NCBI GenBank assembly: GCA_028287745.1 | Contig: JAQBPB010000133.1 | Coordinates: forward strand, 27,418 to 91,417 | Length of the DNA: 64,000 nt | DNA from: Chloroflexota bacterium | GTDB lineage: Bacteria; Chloroflexota; Chloroflexia; Chloroheliales; Chloroheliaceae | Reading direction: 5' to 3' | Part shown: in pieces, positions 26,483 through 35,012 of the stretch | Numbering within the stretch: position 1 is the first letter of the stretch | How the letters are laid out: the number at the start of each line of letters is the position of its first letter | Made by a program: the position numbers and the translations under genes | The notes under the pieces: model-generated | Told to the model about the DNA's origin: nothing | The model's database searches: none | The model's input: the letters and a program-made list of their open reading frames with translations, nothing else

Positions 26483-26511
26483 ATTTTATTACTTATAGGG
26501 AAAAAAGTCAA
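26483..26511 (-). promoter_or_regulatory. Promoter of the sufR-CDSUB operon
   Basis: On the minus strand TTGACT, 17 bp, TAAAAT. The boxes are near consensus and the spacing is ideal. It lies 50 bp upstream of the Rrf2 start codon. Confidence 0.65.
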
Positions 26512-26515
26512 GATA

Positions 26516-26540
26516 AATCCCGACTATTTTAATCGGGATT
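26516..26540. promoter_or_regulatory. IscR type-1-like Rrf2 binding site
   Basis: AATCCCGA and TCGGGATT arms flank a 9-bp AT-rich centre. Against the IscR type-1 consensus (ATASYYGACT-RWWWY-AGTCRRSTAT) I count about 20 of 25 positions matching, including CGACT and the T-rich centre. It lies immediately upstream of the -35 box. Confidence 0.5.
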
Positions 26541-26575
26541 ATTTATGGATTACCTAAATTTTTCAAATGGAGCCT

Positions 26576-26812
26576 TTAATCGTCGCCCCGCTGGTCCTTC
26601 CTGGAAGGCGCATGGTGGGTATCGGACTGCCACTCGTTTTTATCATGCTGAGCGGTTTTTCCCGTATCCTTGTGCTCCCTGGCCTGCCGGGCGTAAGTTT
26701 CTTGCTTCTTGGGTGAACCGGTCGTTACAGTGACACTCTTATCCGGGTTGTTCGGCCCTTTGGATACATTATTATCATTATGGTCGTTCTCGTGCATACC
26801 CTGTTTTGCCAT
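26576..26812 (-). CDS. Small hydrophilic, probably disordered protein
   Basis: 78 residues with almost no large hydrophobic side chains. It is rich in Asp, Asn, Lys, His, Thr and Gln, so likely unstructured, like bacterial hydrophilins or LEA-like stress proteins. This likeness is compositional only; no family motif is seen. A strong GGAAAGGAG site lies 11 nt before the ATG, which supports translation. It is upstream of the suf regulator on the same strand but separated from it by the suf promoter. Confidence 0.6.
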   Translation of the reverse strand: MAKQGMHENDHNDNNVSKGPNNPDKSVTVTTGSPKKQETYARQAREHKDTGKTAQHDKNEWQSDTHHAPSRKDQRGDD

Positions 26813-26915
26813 TGTGTTAAATCTCCTTTCCTGTTACCAGTTAGTATTTAACCGACTATTTAGTACAGGGCAAAATATATGCCAGTAATGGAAGGGAAAG
26901 GATTTAAAGAGGGGT

Positions 26916-29501
26916 TTATTTCTTGAAAAAGACAGCCGGGGCGTAGTTATTATACGGCGCTTCCTGGCCGCTTTGTTTATGTTCAAAGAACAGCCGTTGG
27001 TCGGCTTTGGTCGTATCCGCGACCGGGTTCATTGAATAAATCCTGGCCCATTCGGCGGCGCCCCGGTCGCTATTGAAGAAAATTCGCGAGCCATAGGGAG
27101 TACTGCTGTCGGGCACCCAGACCGGGTGGCTGTTGCGGCCGGTGTTGCCGACCAGGCGCTGCGAACCGCTGCCGTCTACATTGATCATATAAATATCGAG
27201 CGGCAGCCGTTCGTTTATTTTGGGGTTGTTATCGTTGGTACTATAAACAAGCTGCGTACCGTCAGGTGAAAAATTCGGCCACATGGCGTTTTCGCCAGTC
27301 TTATCGGTCAGCTTAACCGGAACAGCCTTTGGATTGGTCAGGTCGAGGGTAAAAATCTGGTAAAGTTTCTGGTCATCCTCCATCGCAAAAGCTATCTTCT
27401 TGTCATCGTAAGAAAAAGCCGGGCCGCGTTTAGGCTTGCCGTCGGTTGAAGTCAGCTTGATGGGGGCCTGGGCCGGATTCTGGTCAGCTGAAACCATGTA
27501 AATTTCATTCTGTTTAACATCCACATAGACCAGCCTCATAGAAGTATGGGCAAATTCGGGGTTCATACCACCGGACAGCAGCCGGTTCTGGTTATTACCA
27601 TCCGGGGCCATCTCCCAGATTTCAATCGCGCCGCTGGCAAGCTCGCGCTGGAAGGCAATTTTACTGCCATCCGGGGCCCAGGTGGGCAGCGAATCTTTGC
27701 CGGACAGGGTTAGCTGGCGGATGGCCCGGGTCTGTGTGTCATAAGAATAAATGTTATAGGTGCCTTCGCTGTTATATTCCGAGGTAAAAAGGATTACCGC
27801 GTTGCGCCCGGCGGGGGGGGTGGTCTGGGCAGATGCTGTCTTTACCGGGACTGTCCCGGCCTGCGCCGAGGAAGCAGCGGTAGGATTGGCAATCCCGGTC
27901 GGGGCGGTTGTCGTTACGGGTGAAGCCGACCCGGTTTCTGCGGCTATTGTGGTAACAGCCGGGACCGGACTGCCGCCCAGCGCCAGACCGCCAGCCAGGC
28001 TAAACGCCAGCAGGGCCAGGGCAATGATTAGGATCAATGGGATAGCCAGAAACCACCACTTAAACCCGGTCCGCCGGGTACTTGCCGGGACATTCTCATG
28101 CGGGCCGGCAGGCGGAGCCGGGCCAGGGCCGCCACTTTTCTTTGGGGCAGCGGCCGGTGGGACCGCTCGCTTTTTGGCCGCTTTTTTTACCGGCGAAACT
28201 TTGCCTTTAACCGCTTGCGGTACCGGGCTGGAATTGCGGGTGTCCGGCTCCTGGAATTGCATGGGAATGTAAGCCCGGGAAATTTTCCCCGAAACGGGGG
28301 CCGGAAATTCCGGTTCCGTAACAGCCGCCGGGCCGGGGTGAGAGGTGTCACCAGGGTGCCGGTTCAGTACATTAAAGGGCAGCGGCTCATTCTCAAACCG
28401 CTGCAACTCTTGCAAGCTTAAAGGAGCAGTCTGTTCGAGATAAAACAGGTTTACCGGGTTTCCAGTCTTTAGCTGCGAAGGCGTAATTACCGGCAGGCTG
28501 CTCAAAGAAGCCTGGCCGGGAAGCACTGCCGGGTCACCCTCCAGCGAATTCCAGGTAGTATTACCAACCGGCCCGGCCAGTCCTTTTAAAGCATCCAGGG
28601 TATCGCGGCGAGCAAAATCGGACACCGCCGCCTTGAAGGCCAGGGCCATTTCCCCGACGGTCTGGAAGCGGGCCTCCGGCCTTTTCGCCAGGGCCTGGAC
28701 CACGACATTCTCGATAACCGGGTCGTAATTTACATTCCAGGTCTTAAGCGGCGGGACCTGGTCATACAGGTGCTTGAACCCGATGCCCTCGCCTTTGAAC
28801 GGCACCTCGCCGGTCAGCATCTGGTAAAGCACAATACCCAGCGAATATATATCGCTGCGCTGGTCAGCTTTATCCAGGAATTGTTCAGGGGCCATATAAA
28901 GCGGAGTGCCCATAATCGTCCCGGTCCTGGCCGGGTTGGCATTACTCAGGGCCCTGGCGATGCCAAAGTCCGAAAGGACCAGGTTATCCCCGGCGTGGTG
29001 AATTAAGACATTCGAAGGTTTAATATCGCGGTGAACTATGTTTCGGGAATGGGCGTAACCCAACCCGGCTGCAATCTGGGTCAGGTAATCAGCTATCTGG
29101 GTGAAGGTTAGCGGTCCCTGGTTGAGCCGGTCCTTGAGAGTGCCGCCGCCGTAATAACTCATCACCAGGTAAACCCGGTCTTCTTCCTGGCCGTAATCGT
29201 AAGCGCGCAGAATATTGGGGTGGTTGAAGTCGCGCATAAGTTCACTCTCGCGCTGGAAGCGGTCCAGGAAGGTTTCTTCACTGGCGAGGTCAAGCGAGAG
29301 TACTTTAATGGCAACATCGCGGTCGTTAAGGGTATCGTAAGCGTGAAAGACCTGGGACATCCCGCCTTTTCCGGCCAGGTTAATAATCCGGTAGCGGCCG
29401 TTACCCAGCGTTTTAAGGTCGCGCAAATAACTACGGCCCAGGCCAGGATTGGCCGCACCCGGAGTTAACCCGCTTGAACCTGTCTCAGCTTGCCACGACA
29501 T
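26916..29501 (-). CDS. Membrane Ser/Thr protein kinase with extracytoplasmic TolB/PD40-like propeller
   Basis: 861 residues. The N-terminal 270 residues are a complete PknB-type kinase: GKGGMSQVFHAYD (glycine loop), AIKVL (Lys), HRDIKPSNVLI (catalytic loop, about 156-166), DFGIA and APEQ. A Pro/Ala/Lys-rich linker leads to one transmembrane helix (about 480-503), then a Thr/Ala/Pro spacer. From about 570 repeated WAPDGSKIAFQ, FSYDDKKIAFA and FSPDGTQLVYST blades mark a TolB-like beta-propeller outside the membrane. The kinase could respond to an external ligand bound by the propeller; this is inference. No phosphatase or FHA gene is adjacent. Confidence 0.93.
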   Translation of the reverse strand: MSWQAETGSSGLTPGAANPGLGRSYLRDLKTLGNGRYRIINLAGKGGMSQVFHAYDTLNDRDVAIKVLSLDLASEETFLDRFQRESELMRDFNHPNILRAYDYGQEEDRVYLVMSYYGGGTLKDRLNQGPLTFTQIADYLTQIAAGLGYAHSRNIVHRDIKPSNVLIHHAGDNLVLSDFGIARALSNANPARTGTIMGTPLYMAPEQFLDKADQRSDIYSLGIVLYQMLTGEVPFKGEGIGFKHLYDQVPPLKTWNVNYDPVIENVVVQALAKRPEARFQTVGEMALAFKAAVSDFARRDTLDALKGLAGPVGNTTWNSLEGDPAVLPGQASLSSLPVITPSQLKTGNPVNLFYLEQTAPLSLQELQRFENEPLPFNVLNRHPGDTSHPGPAAVTEPEFPAPVSGKISRAYIPMQFQEPDTRNSSPVPQAVKGKVSPVKKAAKKRAVPPAAAPKKSGGPGPAPPAGPHENVPASTRRTGFKWWFLAIPLILIIALALLAFSLAGGLALGGSPVPAVTTIAAETGSASPVTTTAPTGIANPTAASSAQAGTVPVKTASAQTTPPAGRNAVILFTSEYNSEGTYNIYSYDTQTRAIRQLTLSGKDSLPTWAPDGSKIAFQRELASGAIEIWEMAPDGNNQNRLLSGGMNPEFAHTSMRLVYVDVKQNEIYMVSADQNPAQAPIKLTSTDGKPKRGPAFSYDDKKIAFAMEDDQKLYQIFTLDLTNPKAVPVKLTDKTGENAMWPNFSPDGTQLVYSTNDNNPKINERLPLDIYMINVDGSGSQRLVGNTGRNSHPVWVPDSSTPYGSRIFFNSDRGAAEWARIYSMNPVADTTKADQRLFFEHKQSGQEAPYNNYAPAVFFKK

Positions 29502-29658
29502 TTCCTGAAAGTCCCATATAATTTAAAGACACTAACCACCGAAGGAGAAACTGGAAACCCTGGTTTAATCTTAACATAAGGCAAATTACCGGGCAATAAG
29601 TAATTAGTCGTATTGAAAATGGCCCAGGGTCTACCGGTAGGCCCGCCTGTAACTATCG

Positions 29659-29687
29659 CTGCGAGCCAGGCGTTATTATTGTATAAT
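29659..29687 (+). promoter_or_regulatory. Promoter of the alaX-like gene
   Basis: A perfect TATAAT (29682-29687) with CTGCGA 17 bp upstream, 75 bp before the ATG. It is followed by GAGGCCG, shared with the promoter at 61.9 kb. Confidence 0.45.
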
Positions 29688-29762
29688 GAGGCCGCTAGCC
29701 CTTTGTTGCCACTTTTATATTACTTGTACCGTGCAATAAGAAACGGTAGAAAGATAAAGTGC

Positions 29763-30479
29763 ATGACTGAGAAATATTATTACACCGCGCCCTATTCCCG
29801 CGATTTCGAGGCCGAAATAGTTGCTTTCGACCCGGCTGCACAGGCTGTAGCCCTTGATAGATCGGCCTTTTTCGCAGGTGGCGGCGGGCAGCCCTGCGAC
29901 CTGGGCTGGTTGACCATAGAGGGCGAAGAATATATCGTACAGGAAGTCTATGCCACCGAGGGCCAAATCTGGCACAAACTCGACCGGGCGATTCCGGCCG
30001 CTTTTACGGGGCGAGGCGCGACCGCCCGGCTGGATTGGGAACGCCGCTATGCCCATATGCGCCATCATACAGCTTTGCACGTGCTTAACGGCGTGGCCTA
30101 TAACAACTTCGGTGCGATGGTAACGGGGGCCCAGGTTTATGCCGACCGGGCCAGGATAGATTTTACGATGGACGACCTGGCCCCCGAGCGCATGGAGCTT
30201 CTGGAACGAGAGTCGAACGAAGCAATCACCAGAGCCCTCCGGCTGATACCCCGTGAAGTGACCCAGGCCGAGGCCGCCGAAATGCCGGAACTGGTCCGCA
30301 CGGCTAAAGCAATGCTGCCTCAATCAGCCAGAATCAGGGTCGTGGAAATAGAAGGGCTTGACCGGCAGTTTTGCGGCGGTACTCATCTGGCAAATACCAG
30401 CGAAGTCGGCCGGTTGAAAATTGCCGGGACCCGCAGCAAGGGCAAGATGAATAAACGTATTGAAATTGTGCTGGAATAG
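29763..30479 (+). CDS. Alanyl-tRNA editing protein, AlaX type
   Basis: 238 residues. It resembles the editing domain of alanyl-tRNA synthetase as a free-standing protein that hydrolyses mischarged Ser- or Gly-tRNA(Ala). The zinc site is intact: RHHTALHVL (about 100-108) and CGGTHLANTSEVG (about 204-208). FAGGGGQPCD near residue 37 is the N-terminal glycine-rich motif of the larger AlaX-M form. The start at 29763 gives the normal AlaX N-terminus. The frame runs open further upstream, but that part overlaps the promoter. It ends 35 bp before an aminotransferase gene. Confidence 0.9.
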   Translation: MTEKYYYTAPYSRDFEAEIVAFDPAAQAVALDRSAFFAGGGGQPCDLGWLTIEGEEYIVQEVYATEGQIWHKLDRAIPAAFTGRGATARLDWERRYAHMRHHTALHVLNGVAYNNFGAMVTGAQVYADRARIDFTMDDLAPERMELLERESNEAITRALRLIPREVTQAEAAEMPELVRTAKAMLPQSARIRVVEIEGLDRQFCGGTHLANTSEVGRLKIAGTRSKGKMNKRIEIVLE

Positions 30480-30514
30480 TCTGAAAGACACCGGCCAGGG
30501 GAGAAGCTAATTTA

Positions 30515-31678
30515 ATGAGACAATTTGTGGCTGAACGCATGGCAACCGTACCACCATCCGGCATCCGGCGGTTTTTTGATATTGCGGCGACAATGAAAGA
30601 TGTTATTTCGCTGGGTGTAGGTGAACCGGACTTCACAACACCTGACAATATCCGCCAGGCTGGTATTAAATCCATCGAACAGGGAATGACCCGCTACACC
30701 TCTAACGCCGGTATCCTGGAACTGCGCGAGTTAGTCGCCCAGCACCTCGAAAGGCTTTATGGGGTAAGTTACGACCCAATAAAAGAAATCCTGATTACGG
30801 TCGGCGTCAGCGAAGGACTCCAGGTGGCCTGCCTGGCAACCCTGAACCCCGGTGACGAAGTAATTATCCCGGAACCCTGCTTTGTAGCTTACGCGCCTTC
30901 GGTTATTTTCGCCGGAGCCACTCCGGTAGTCGTCCCGACCCACCTGGACCAGGAATTTGCCCCGGCTATTGCCGACCTGGAAGCGGCCATTACGCCCCGC
31001 ACCCGCGCCATCTTGCTGGGATATCCCAACAACCCGACCGGTGCGGTACTGACCAGGGAACGTAGCCTTGAGATTGCCGCCCTGGCCGAAAGACACGACC
31101 TTTTGATTTACAGTGACGAAATCTACGACCGGTTGGTCTACGGCGTGGAACACATCTCCTTCGCTTCCCTGCCGGGCATGCGCGACCGCACCATTACCCT
31201 GGGCGGCTTCTCCAAAGCTTATGCAATGACCGGCTGGCGCGTGGGTTACCTGTGCGCGAACCAGGACATCAGCGCGGCCTGCACCCGCATCCACCAGTAC
31301 CTGATTATGTCGGCCCCGACCGCCGGGCAGATCGCCAGTATTGAAGCGCTGAAAAACAGCGAAGAGTCGGTCAAGGCGATGGTAGCCGAATACAACCGCC
31401 GCCGCAAGTACCTTGTCAGCGCCTTTAACGAGCTGGGCCTGAATTGCTTTGAACCCAAAGGCGCTTTCTATGCCTTCCCTTCTATAAAGTCGGTCGGGAT
31501 GCACGAAGAAGAGTTCTGCGAAAAACTGCTGGTCGAAGAACATGTAGCGGTCGTCCCCGGCAGCGCCTTTGGTGCCAGCGGCCAGGGCCATATCCGGGTT
31601 TGCTATGCTACCGCCTTCCCGCAAATTGAAGAGGCCGTAACCCGCATAGACCGTTTCGTGAGCAAATACCGCGCCTAA
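30515..31678 (+). CDS. Class I/II PLP-dependent aminotransferase
   Basis: 387 residues, fold type I. It moves an amino group between an amino acid and a 2-oxo acid. Landmarks: LGVGEPDFTTP, TSNAGILELR, GYPNNPTGAVL, YSDEIYDRLVY (PLP-binding Asp/Tyr), GGFSKAYAMTGWRVGY (PLP-Lys) and HIRVCYATAFPQIEEA with the carboxylate-binding Arg. It looks closest to the aspartate/aromatic aminotransferase-like group; the exact substrate is open. GGGGAG lies 11 nt before the ATG. It is probably co-transcribed with the AlaX-like gene. Confidence 0.92.
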   Translation: MRQFVAERMATVPPSGIRRFFDIAATMKDVISLGVGEPDFTTPDNIRQAGIKSIEQGMTRYTSNAGILELRELVAQHLERLYGVSYDPIKEILITVGVSEGLQVACLATLNPGDEVIIPEPCFVAYAPSVIFAGATPVVVPTHLDQEFAPAIADLEAAITPRTRAILLGYPNNPTGAVLTRERSLEIAALAERHDLLIYSDEIYDRLVYGVEHISFASLPGMRDRTITLGGFSKAYAMTGWRVGYLCANQDISAACTRIHQYLIMSAPTAGQIASIEALKNSEESVKAMVAEYNRRRKYLVSAFNELGLNCFEPKGAFYAFPSIKSVGMHEEEFCEKLLVEEHVAVVPGSAFGASGQGHIRVCYATAFPQIEEAVTRIDRFVSKYRA

Positions 31679-31743
31679 AGGCTGAAACCAGAAAGAATAC
31701 CATTGGGCAACCGGAGAAAGTACAGGCGTACCTTTTAACCCAG

Positions 31744-31766
31744 GCCGTGTTACCGGGTAACACGGC
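31744..31766. promoter_or_regulatory. 23-bp palindrome before the lipoprotein gene
   Basis: GCCGTGTTACC and GGTAACACGGC meet around a single G. No T run follows, so it is not a normal terminator. It lies 24 bp before the likely start codon and could be an operator or a leader hairpin. Confidence 0.4.
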
Positions 31767-31789
31767 AATTACTTCAAAGGATGAGCCGC

Positions 31790-32383
31790 ATGATCACGTT
31801 CAAAAGACTTCAACTTAAACCGGCGAAGTCTTCTCGCAACTTTTTTTATGCCGTACTTTCTTCTTTGTGTGCCAGCCTTCTATTACTGGCCGCCTGTGGT
31901 GAGGCCGCTACGACAAACCCACTACCGGCGGCCACCGCAAGCGCGCCTGTCGCGCCCGTGACCACCACCGCCCCGGCTTCTTCTACTCCTACTGTGTCTG
32001 CCACTACTGTGTCTGCCACTACTGCCCCTGTAACGGCGACTGTAACGCCTGCCGGTGCCGGAGCCGCTACCCCAGGAGGTGCAACTTTGCCCGCAAATGT
32101 ACCTGATGAAATTAAAAAAGCTTTTCAGACCCTCAGTGCTGACCTCGAAAAACGCAGCAATTTGCCTCCCAGCAGTTTCCAGGTAACCGGCTACACTCTG
32201 GAAACTTTTCCAAATTCGGCTATGGGCTGCCCTGACCCTGATATGAGTTATTTGCAAGTCCTCACCCCCGGCTACCAGATTCAGGTTGAGGCAGGCGGCA
32301 AGACCTATGATTACCGGGCGAACCTGGCCGGAACCAGAGTATTTTTATGCGGCCCAAACGGCCGTCCGGTCCCAAATCCCTAA
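31790..32383 (+). CDS. Lipoprotein with Thr/Ala-rich linker and a conserved GCPDP domain
   Basis: 197 residues from the ATG at 31790, which has AAAGG 9 nt upstream; the ATG at 31781 sits directly against that site. A signal sequence ends in the lipobox LLAAC. The linker is Thr/Ala/Pro-rich and contains a perfect 15-bp tandem duplication (31991-32020) giving TVSAT twice. The C-terminal 90 residues have the pattern MGCPDPDMSYLQVLTPGYQIQVEAGGKTYDYR ending in FLCGP, with two Cys that could pair. I know similar domains in other secreted bacterial proteins, but not their function. Expected outside the membrane. Confidence 0.75.
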   Translation: MITFKRLQLKPAKSSRNFFYAVLSSLCASLLLLAACGEAATTNPLPAATASAPVAPVTTTAPASSTPTVSATTVSATTAPVTATVTPAGAGAATPGGATLPANVPDEIKKAFQTLSADLEKRSNLPPSSFQVTGYTLETFPNSAMGCPDPDMSYLQVLTPGYQIQVEAGGKTYDYRANLAGTRVFLCGPNGRPVPNP

Positions 32384-32466
32384 ATCCCGGCGCAACCTGA
32401 GTACCTGACTTTAGTCCCTGACCTGATTCTTCTAACAACAAATATTAGCAGCATTGGAAAAATACT

Positions 32467-34602
32467 TTGCTAAAAACTTCCAGAGTTTTACCAATCAGGC
32501 CCGCCGAAGTACCCCAATCGAATAGAATATTAACCGCAGGCTTGCCCGCACTGGCGCTGGTAAGTCTTTGCTTTGGGCTGTTTCTGTTTTTAAGCGCGCC
32601 AAACTACGCCATCAAGTTTACGCCGGGGCGGCTGGACGATTACAGTACCCTCTATAGTTTTTACCCGCCCGAACCTGGGGCTGATTTTTCTTACACCGGG
32701 GAACAGGTTTTTTTTAACCTTCATCAGATTCCGCGCTATTTGCCCCTTAAAGTAAGCTTTGATATGTCGCTGGACCGGCCAACCGGCGCGGCCCCGGCCC
32801 TGGTTGAAATCAACGAAGTAAACGTACCCGGTTACGTCATTTATAAGCCGCTGGCTAAACTGGAACAAGTTTCAGGTCAGAACGGTTTTCAGACCTATTC
32901 GGTAATTCTACCGGCCCGGCCCGATATTAAATCCGGGCTAATTATGCAATTAAAGATTAATCCTTTTCAGGCGGCTGGTGATGAACGGGTTAAGGGCGTC
33001 CAGATGCGCCAGGTCCGGATACAGGCCGCCGACCAGGGGGTTGTCCAGTCAGAGGCGGTCCTCTTCTCGCTGGTAATCCTGGGCCTGATGCTGGTAATCG
33101 CCGCCTGGTGCTACCTGGCCGGGATGGGATATGTAGAAATCAGCCTTTTGAGTCTGATAACCGCTATAACCTGTGCTGAGCAAGTCCAGGCCATGCATCT
33201 TAACGGCGGGTGGATGGCGGTATGCCTGGCCGGGCTGGCAATTTGCTGCGCGGGCTGGTGGTGGCAGCGAAAGCGGGACAGGCCTGGCGAACTGGCCTGG
33301 GTGGTGGCCGGGGTGGTCTTTATGGCCGGTCTATTTATCCTGGGCAATACCTATTATGATGACGCCAAGCTGTACCAGGACTGGATCAGGGATATTCTGA
33401 AGTTTGGTCCTTTCGACCTGTACCATAATTCAATCACTTTTAACTACCCGCCCCTGATTGTCTATTTCTTCTGGGTCTACGGCTCAATCGTGAGCATGCT
33501 CGGCCTGGCGGGAAATATGGTCGCCCTGAAAACAGTGGTATCGGTGGCTTTGCTGGGTATTCTCTGGCTGGCCTGGCGCTTTCTGGTCGAACACTCCGGG
33601 CTGTCCAAAGCAGTCCTGGACCGCAAGCTTGTCCCGGTCTTTCTACTTTTCGGCTTGAACCTGCACACCCTCTACAACCCGGTCATCTGGGGCCAGACCG
33701 AATTGCTGCTGGCCTTTTGCCTGATGGGCTGCCTGTACCTGATCTACCGCCAGAAATACTTTATAGCCTTACTGGTGCTGGGCCTGTGCCTGTTGCTCAA
33801 ACTGCAAACTATCATGGTCGGCCCGCTGCTGTTCCTGCTGATACTGAAGAAATACGGCTGGAAACGGACCATCCAGGGCAGCCTGGTTACAGGCGGCCTG
33901 ATGCTGGCCCTGGCCCTGCCGGTATTTGGCTTCCGGGCGAACGAAATTACCCGCTATTTGTTCCAGGCCGAGCTGGGCGGTCAAACCATGAACTTTTCGC
34001 GGGTCTATAACTTCCCCTACCTGCTGAAAAATACCTTTGTGCCGGTCAGCGTAACCACCGGCATTGGCCTGATGGTCGTCATACTGGTCTACCTGGCCCT
34101 GTCCCGGCTGATTTTCAGTAAGGAAGTAAATCCTTTTATTATGAATTTCAGCATCGTGCTGGCTATACTAACCTTCTTTACTTTTGCCTTGAAAGTACAC
34201 GAACGCTATATTTATTACACGGTGCCTTTCATGCTGCTGGTGGTCGCCTACAGCTATCTGGACGGTGACGGCAAGTTTTCCAAACAAATCAGGGTACTTT
34301 TTCTGTGCCTTAGCTTGAACGGGGTTTTGCAACTGATTTTTTCACGCTACACCGATTATTTCGCCCTGCACGACCTGACCACCAACACTTTTAAGATAAT
34401 TAACTCGATTCACGAAAATATATACACCTGGAACGGCTTGCTGGTAGAAGCGCGAGGCGGCCTGGAAACCACACTCAACCTGGCAACTATCGCCCTGTGC
34501 GCCTGGACCGGCTATTTGCTGGCGCAGGCTATCCGGCTTAAACAGGCCACCAGCCGCGAACCAGAGCGCAAGGCCGAACTTGTAAACTCTACTGAGGGCT
34601 AA
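32467..34602 (+). CDS. Polytopic membrane protein, GT-C-like glycosyltransferase
   Basis: 711 residues. One N-terminal helix (about 24-45), a soluble extracytoplasmic domain of about 150 residues with beta character, then about 12 membrane helices. YDDAKLYQDWIRD after a helix and FNYPPLIVYFFW soon after are typical of GT-C mannosyl/arabinosyl-type transferases, which use polyprenyl-phosphate sugars outside the membrane. The first Asp pair could be catalytic. ALKVHERYIYYTVPF further on also fits these families. The start is TTG with a weak GGAAA, so it is uncertain. The acceptor is unknown. It ends in a REP-containing intergenic region. Confidence 0.75.
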   Translation: MLKTSRVLPIRPAEVPQSNRILTAGLPALALVSLCFGLFLFLSAPNYAIKFTPGRLDDYSTLYSFYPPEPGADFSYTGEQVFFNLHQIPRYLPLKVSFDMSLDRPTGAAPALVEINEVNVPGYVIYKPLAKLEQVSGQNGFQTYSVILPARPDIKSGLIMQLKINPFQAAGDERVKGVQMRQVRIQAADQGVVQSEAVLFSLVILGLMLVIAAWCYLAGMGYVEISLLSLITAITCAEQVQAMHLNGGWMAVCLAGLAICCAGWWWQRKRDRPGELAWVVAGVVFMAGLFILGNTYYDDAKLYQDWIRDILKFGPFDLYHNSITFNYPPLIVYFFWVYGSIVSMLGLAGNMVALKTVVSVALLGILWLAWRFLVEHSGLSKAVLDRKLVPVFLLFGLNLHTLYNPVIWGQTELLLAFCLMGCLYLIYRQKYFIALLVLGLCLLLKLQTIMVGPLLFLLILKKYGWKRTIQGSLVTGGLMLALALPVFGFRANEITRYLFQAELGGQTMNFSRVYNFPYLLKNTFVPVSVTTGIGLMVVILVYLALSRLIFSKEVNPFIMNFSIVLAILTFFTFALKVHERYIYYTVPFMLLVVAYSYLDGDGKFSKQIRVLFLCLSLNGVLQLIFSRYTDYFALHDLTTNTFKIINSIHENIYTWNGLLVEARGGLETTLNLATIALCAWTGYLLAQAIRLKQATSREPERKAELVNSTEG

Positions 34603-34638
34603 ACCGGGCTCAGGTTGCGTTTACCGGCAACCCGACCC

Positions 34639-34878
34639 CTGTCATCCCGAGGAGGCTGTACTCCCTAATACGGATTCAGGAGGAATTGCCGACCGAGGGA
34701 TCCCCGTGCCGGTGGCCTTGCCGCAAAGACAAATACCTGGCCGGGTCTACGGCTGTTAAGGACGGGCCTTTAGTGATTGCAAAATAATTGCCATTCGCTA
34801 ACGGCGCGGCGATTCCTCGATTATGCTCGGGATGACAGTGTAGGGGGTCGGAATGGCACGAAAGGTTCGGGGTGACAG
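34639..34878. repeat. REP-like palindromic repeat cluster
   Basis: CTGTCATCCCGAG (34639-34651) recurs as its exact reverse complement CTCGGGATGACAG (34826-34838), and a diverged copy TTCGGGGTGACAG lies at 34866-34878. Both outer copies are followed, reading outward-in, by a GAGG(G/A)ATC motif (34697-34704 and near 34814-34820). This is the look of dispersed, non-coding intergenic repeats. No ORF or transposase is present. Confidence 0.6.
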
Positions 34879-34908
34879 GACAGGGCCTGGAATGGCGGGG
34901 CTTAACCT

Positions 34909-34954
34909 AGTAAAAAGCCTTGCTTCCCGGTTATGAGAAGCAAGGCTTTTTACT
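34909..34954. terminator. Bidirectional terminator between the GT-C-like and M16 genes
   Basis: AGTAAAAAGCCTTGCTTC pairs with GAAGCAAGGCTTTTTACT around a 10-nt loop, with A and T runs on both sides. Confidence 0.9.
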
Positions 34955-35012
34955 TAAATACTCAGGAAGGTCCGGACTATTTTCCCCGGTTATCCCTTAA
35001 ACGCAGTCGTAC

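Larger units (their letters stand above)
34603..35012. other. 410-bp convergent intergenic region
   Basis: It lies between two convergent genes and contains the REP-like cluster and a bidirectional terminator. I see no gene in it. Confidence 0.6.

Noticed and set aside
30731..31768. Open frame of 345 codons on the minus strand opposite the aminotransferase gene
   Set aside because: The plus strand carries a complete aminotransferase with all motifs. The antisense frame has no recognisable domain and no ribosome-binding site; it reflects codon bias.
34639..34838. Inverted 13-mers as ends of an insertion sequence
   Set aside because: The 174 bp between them carry no transposase frame and no target duplication was seen; a REP-like explanation fits better.
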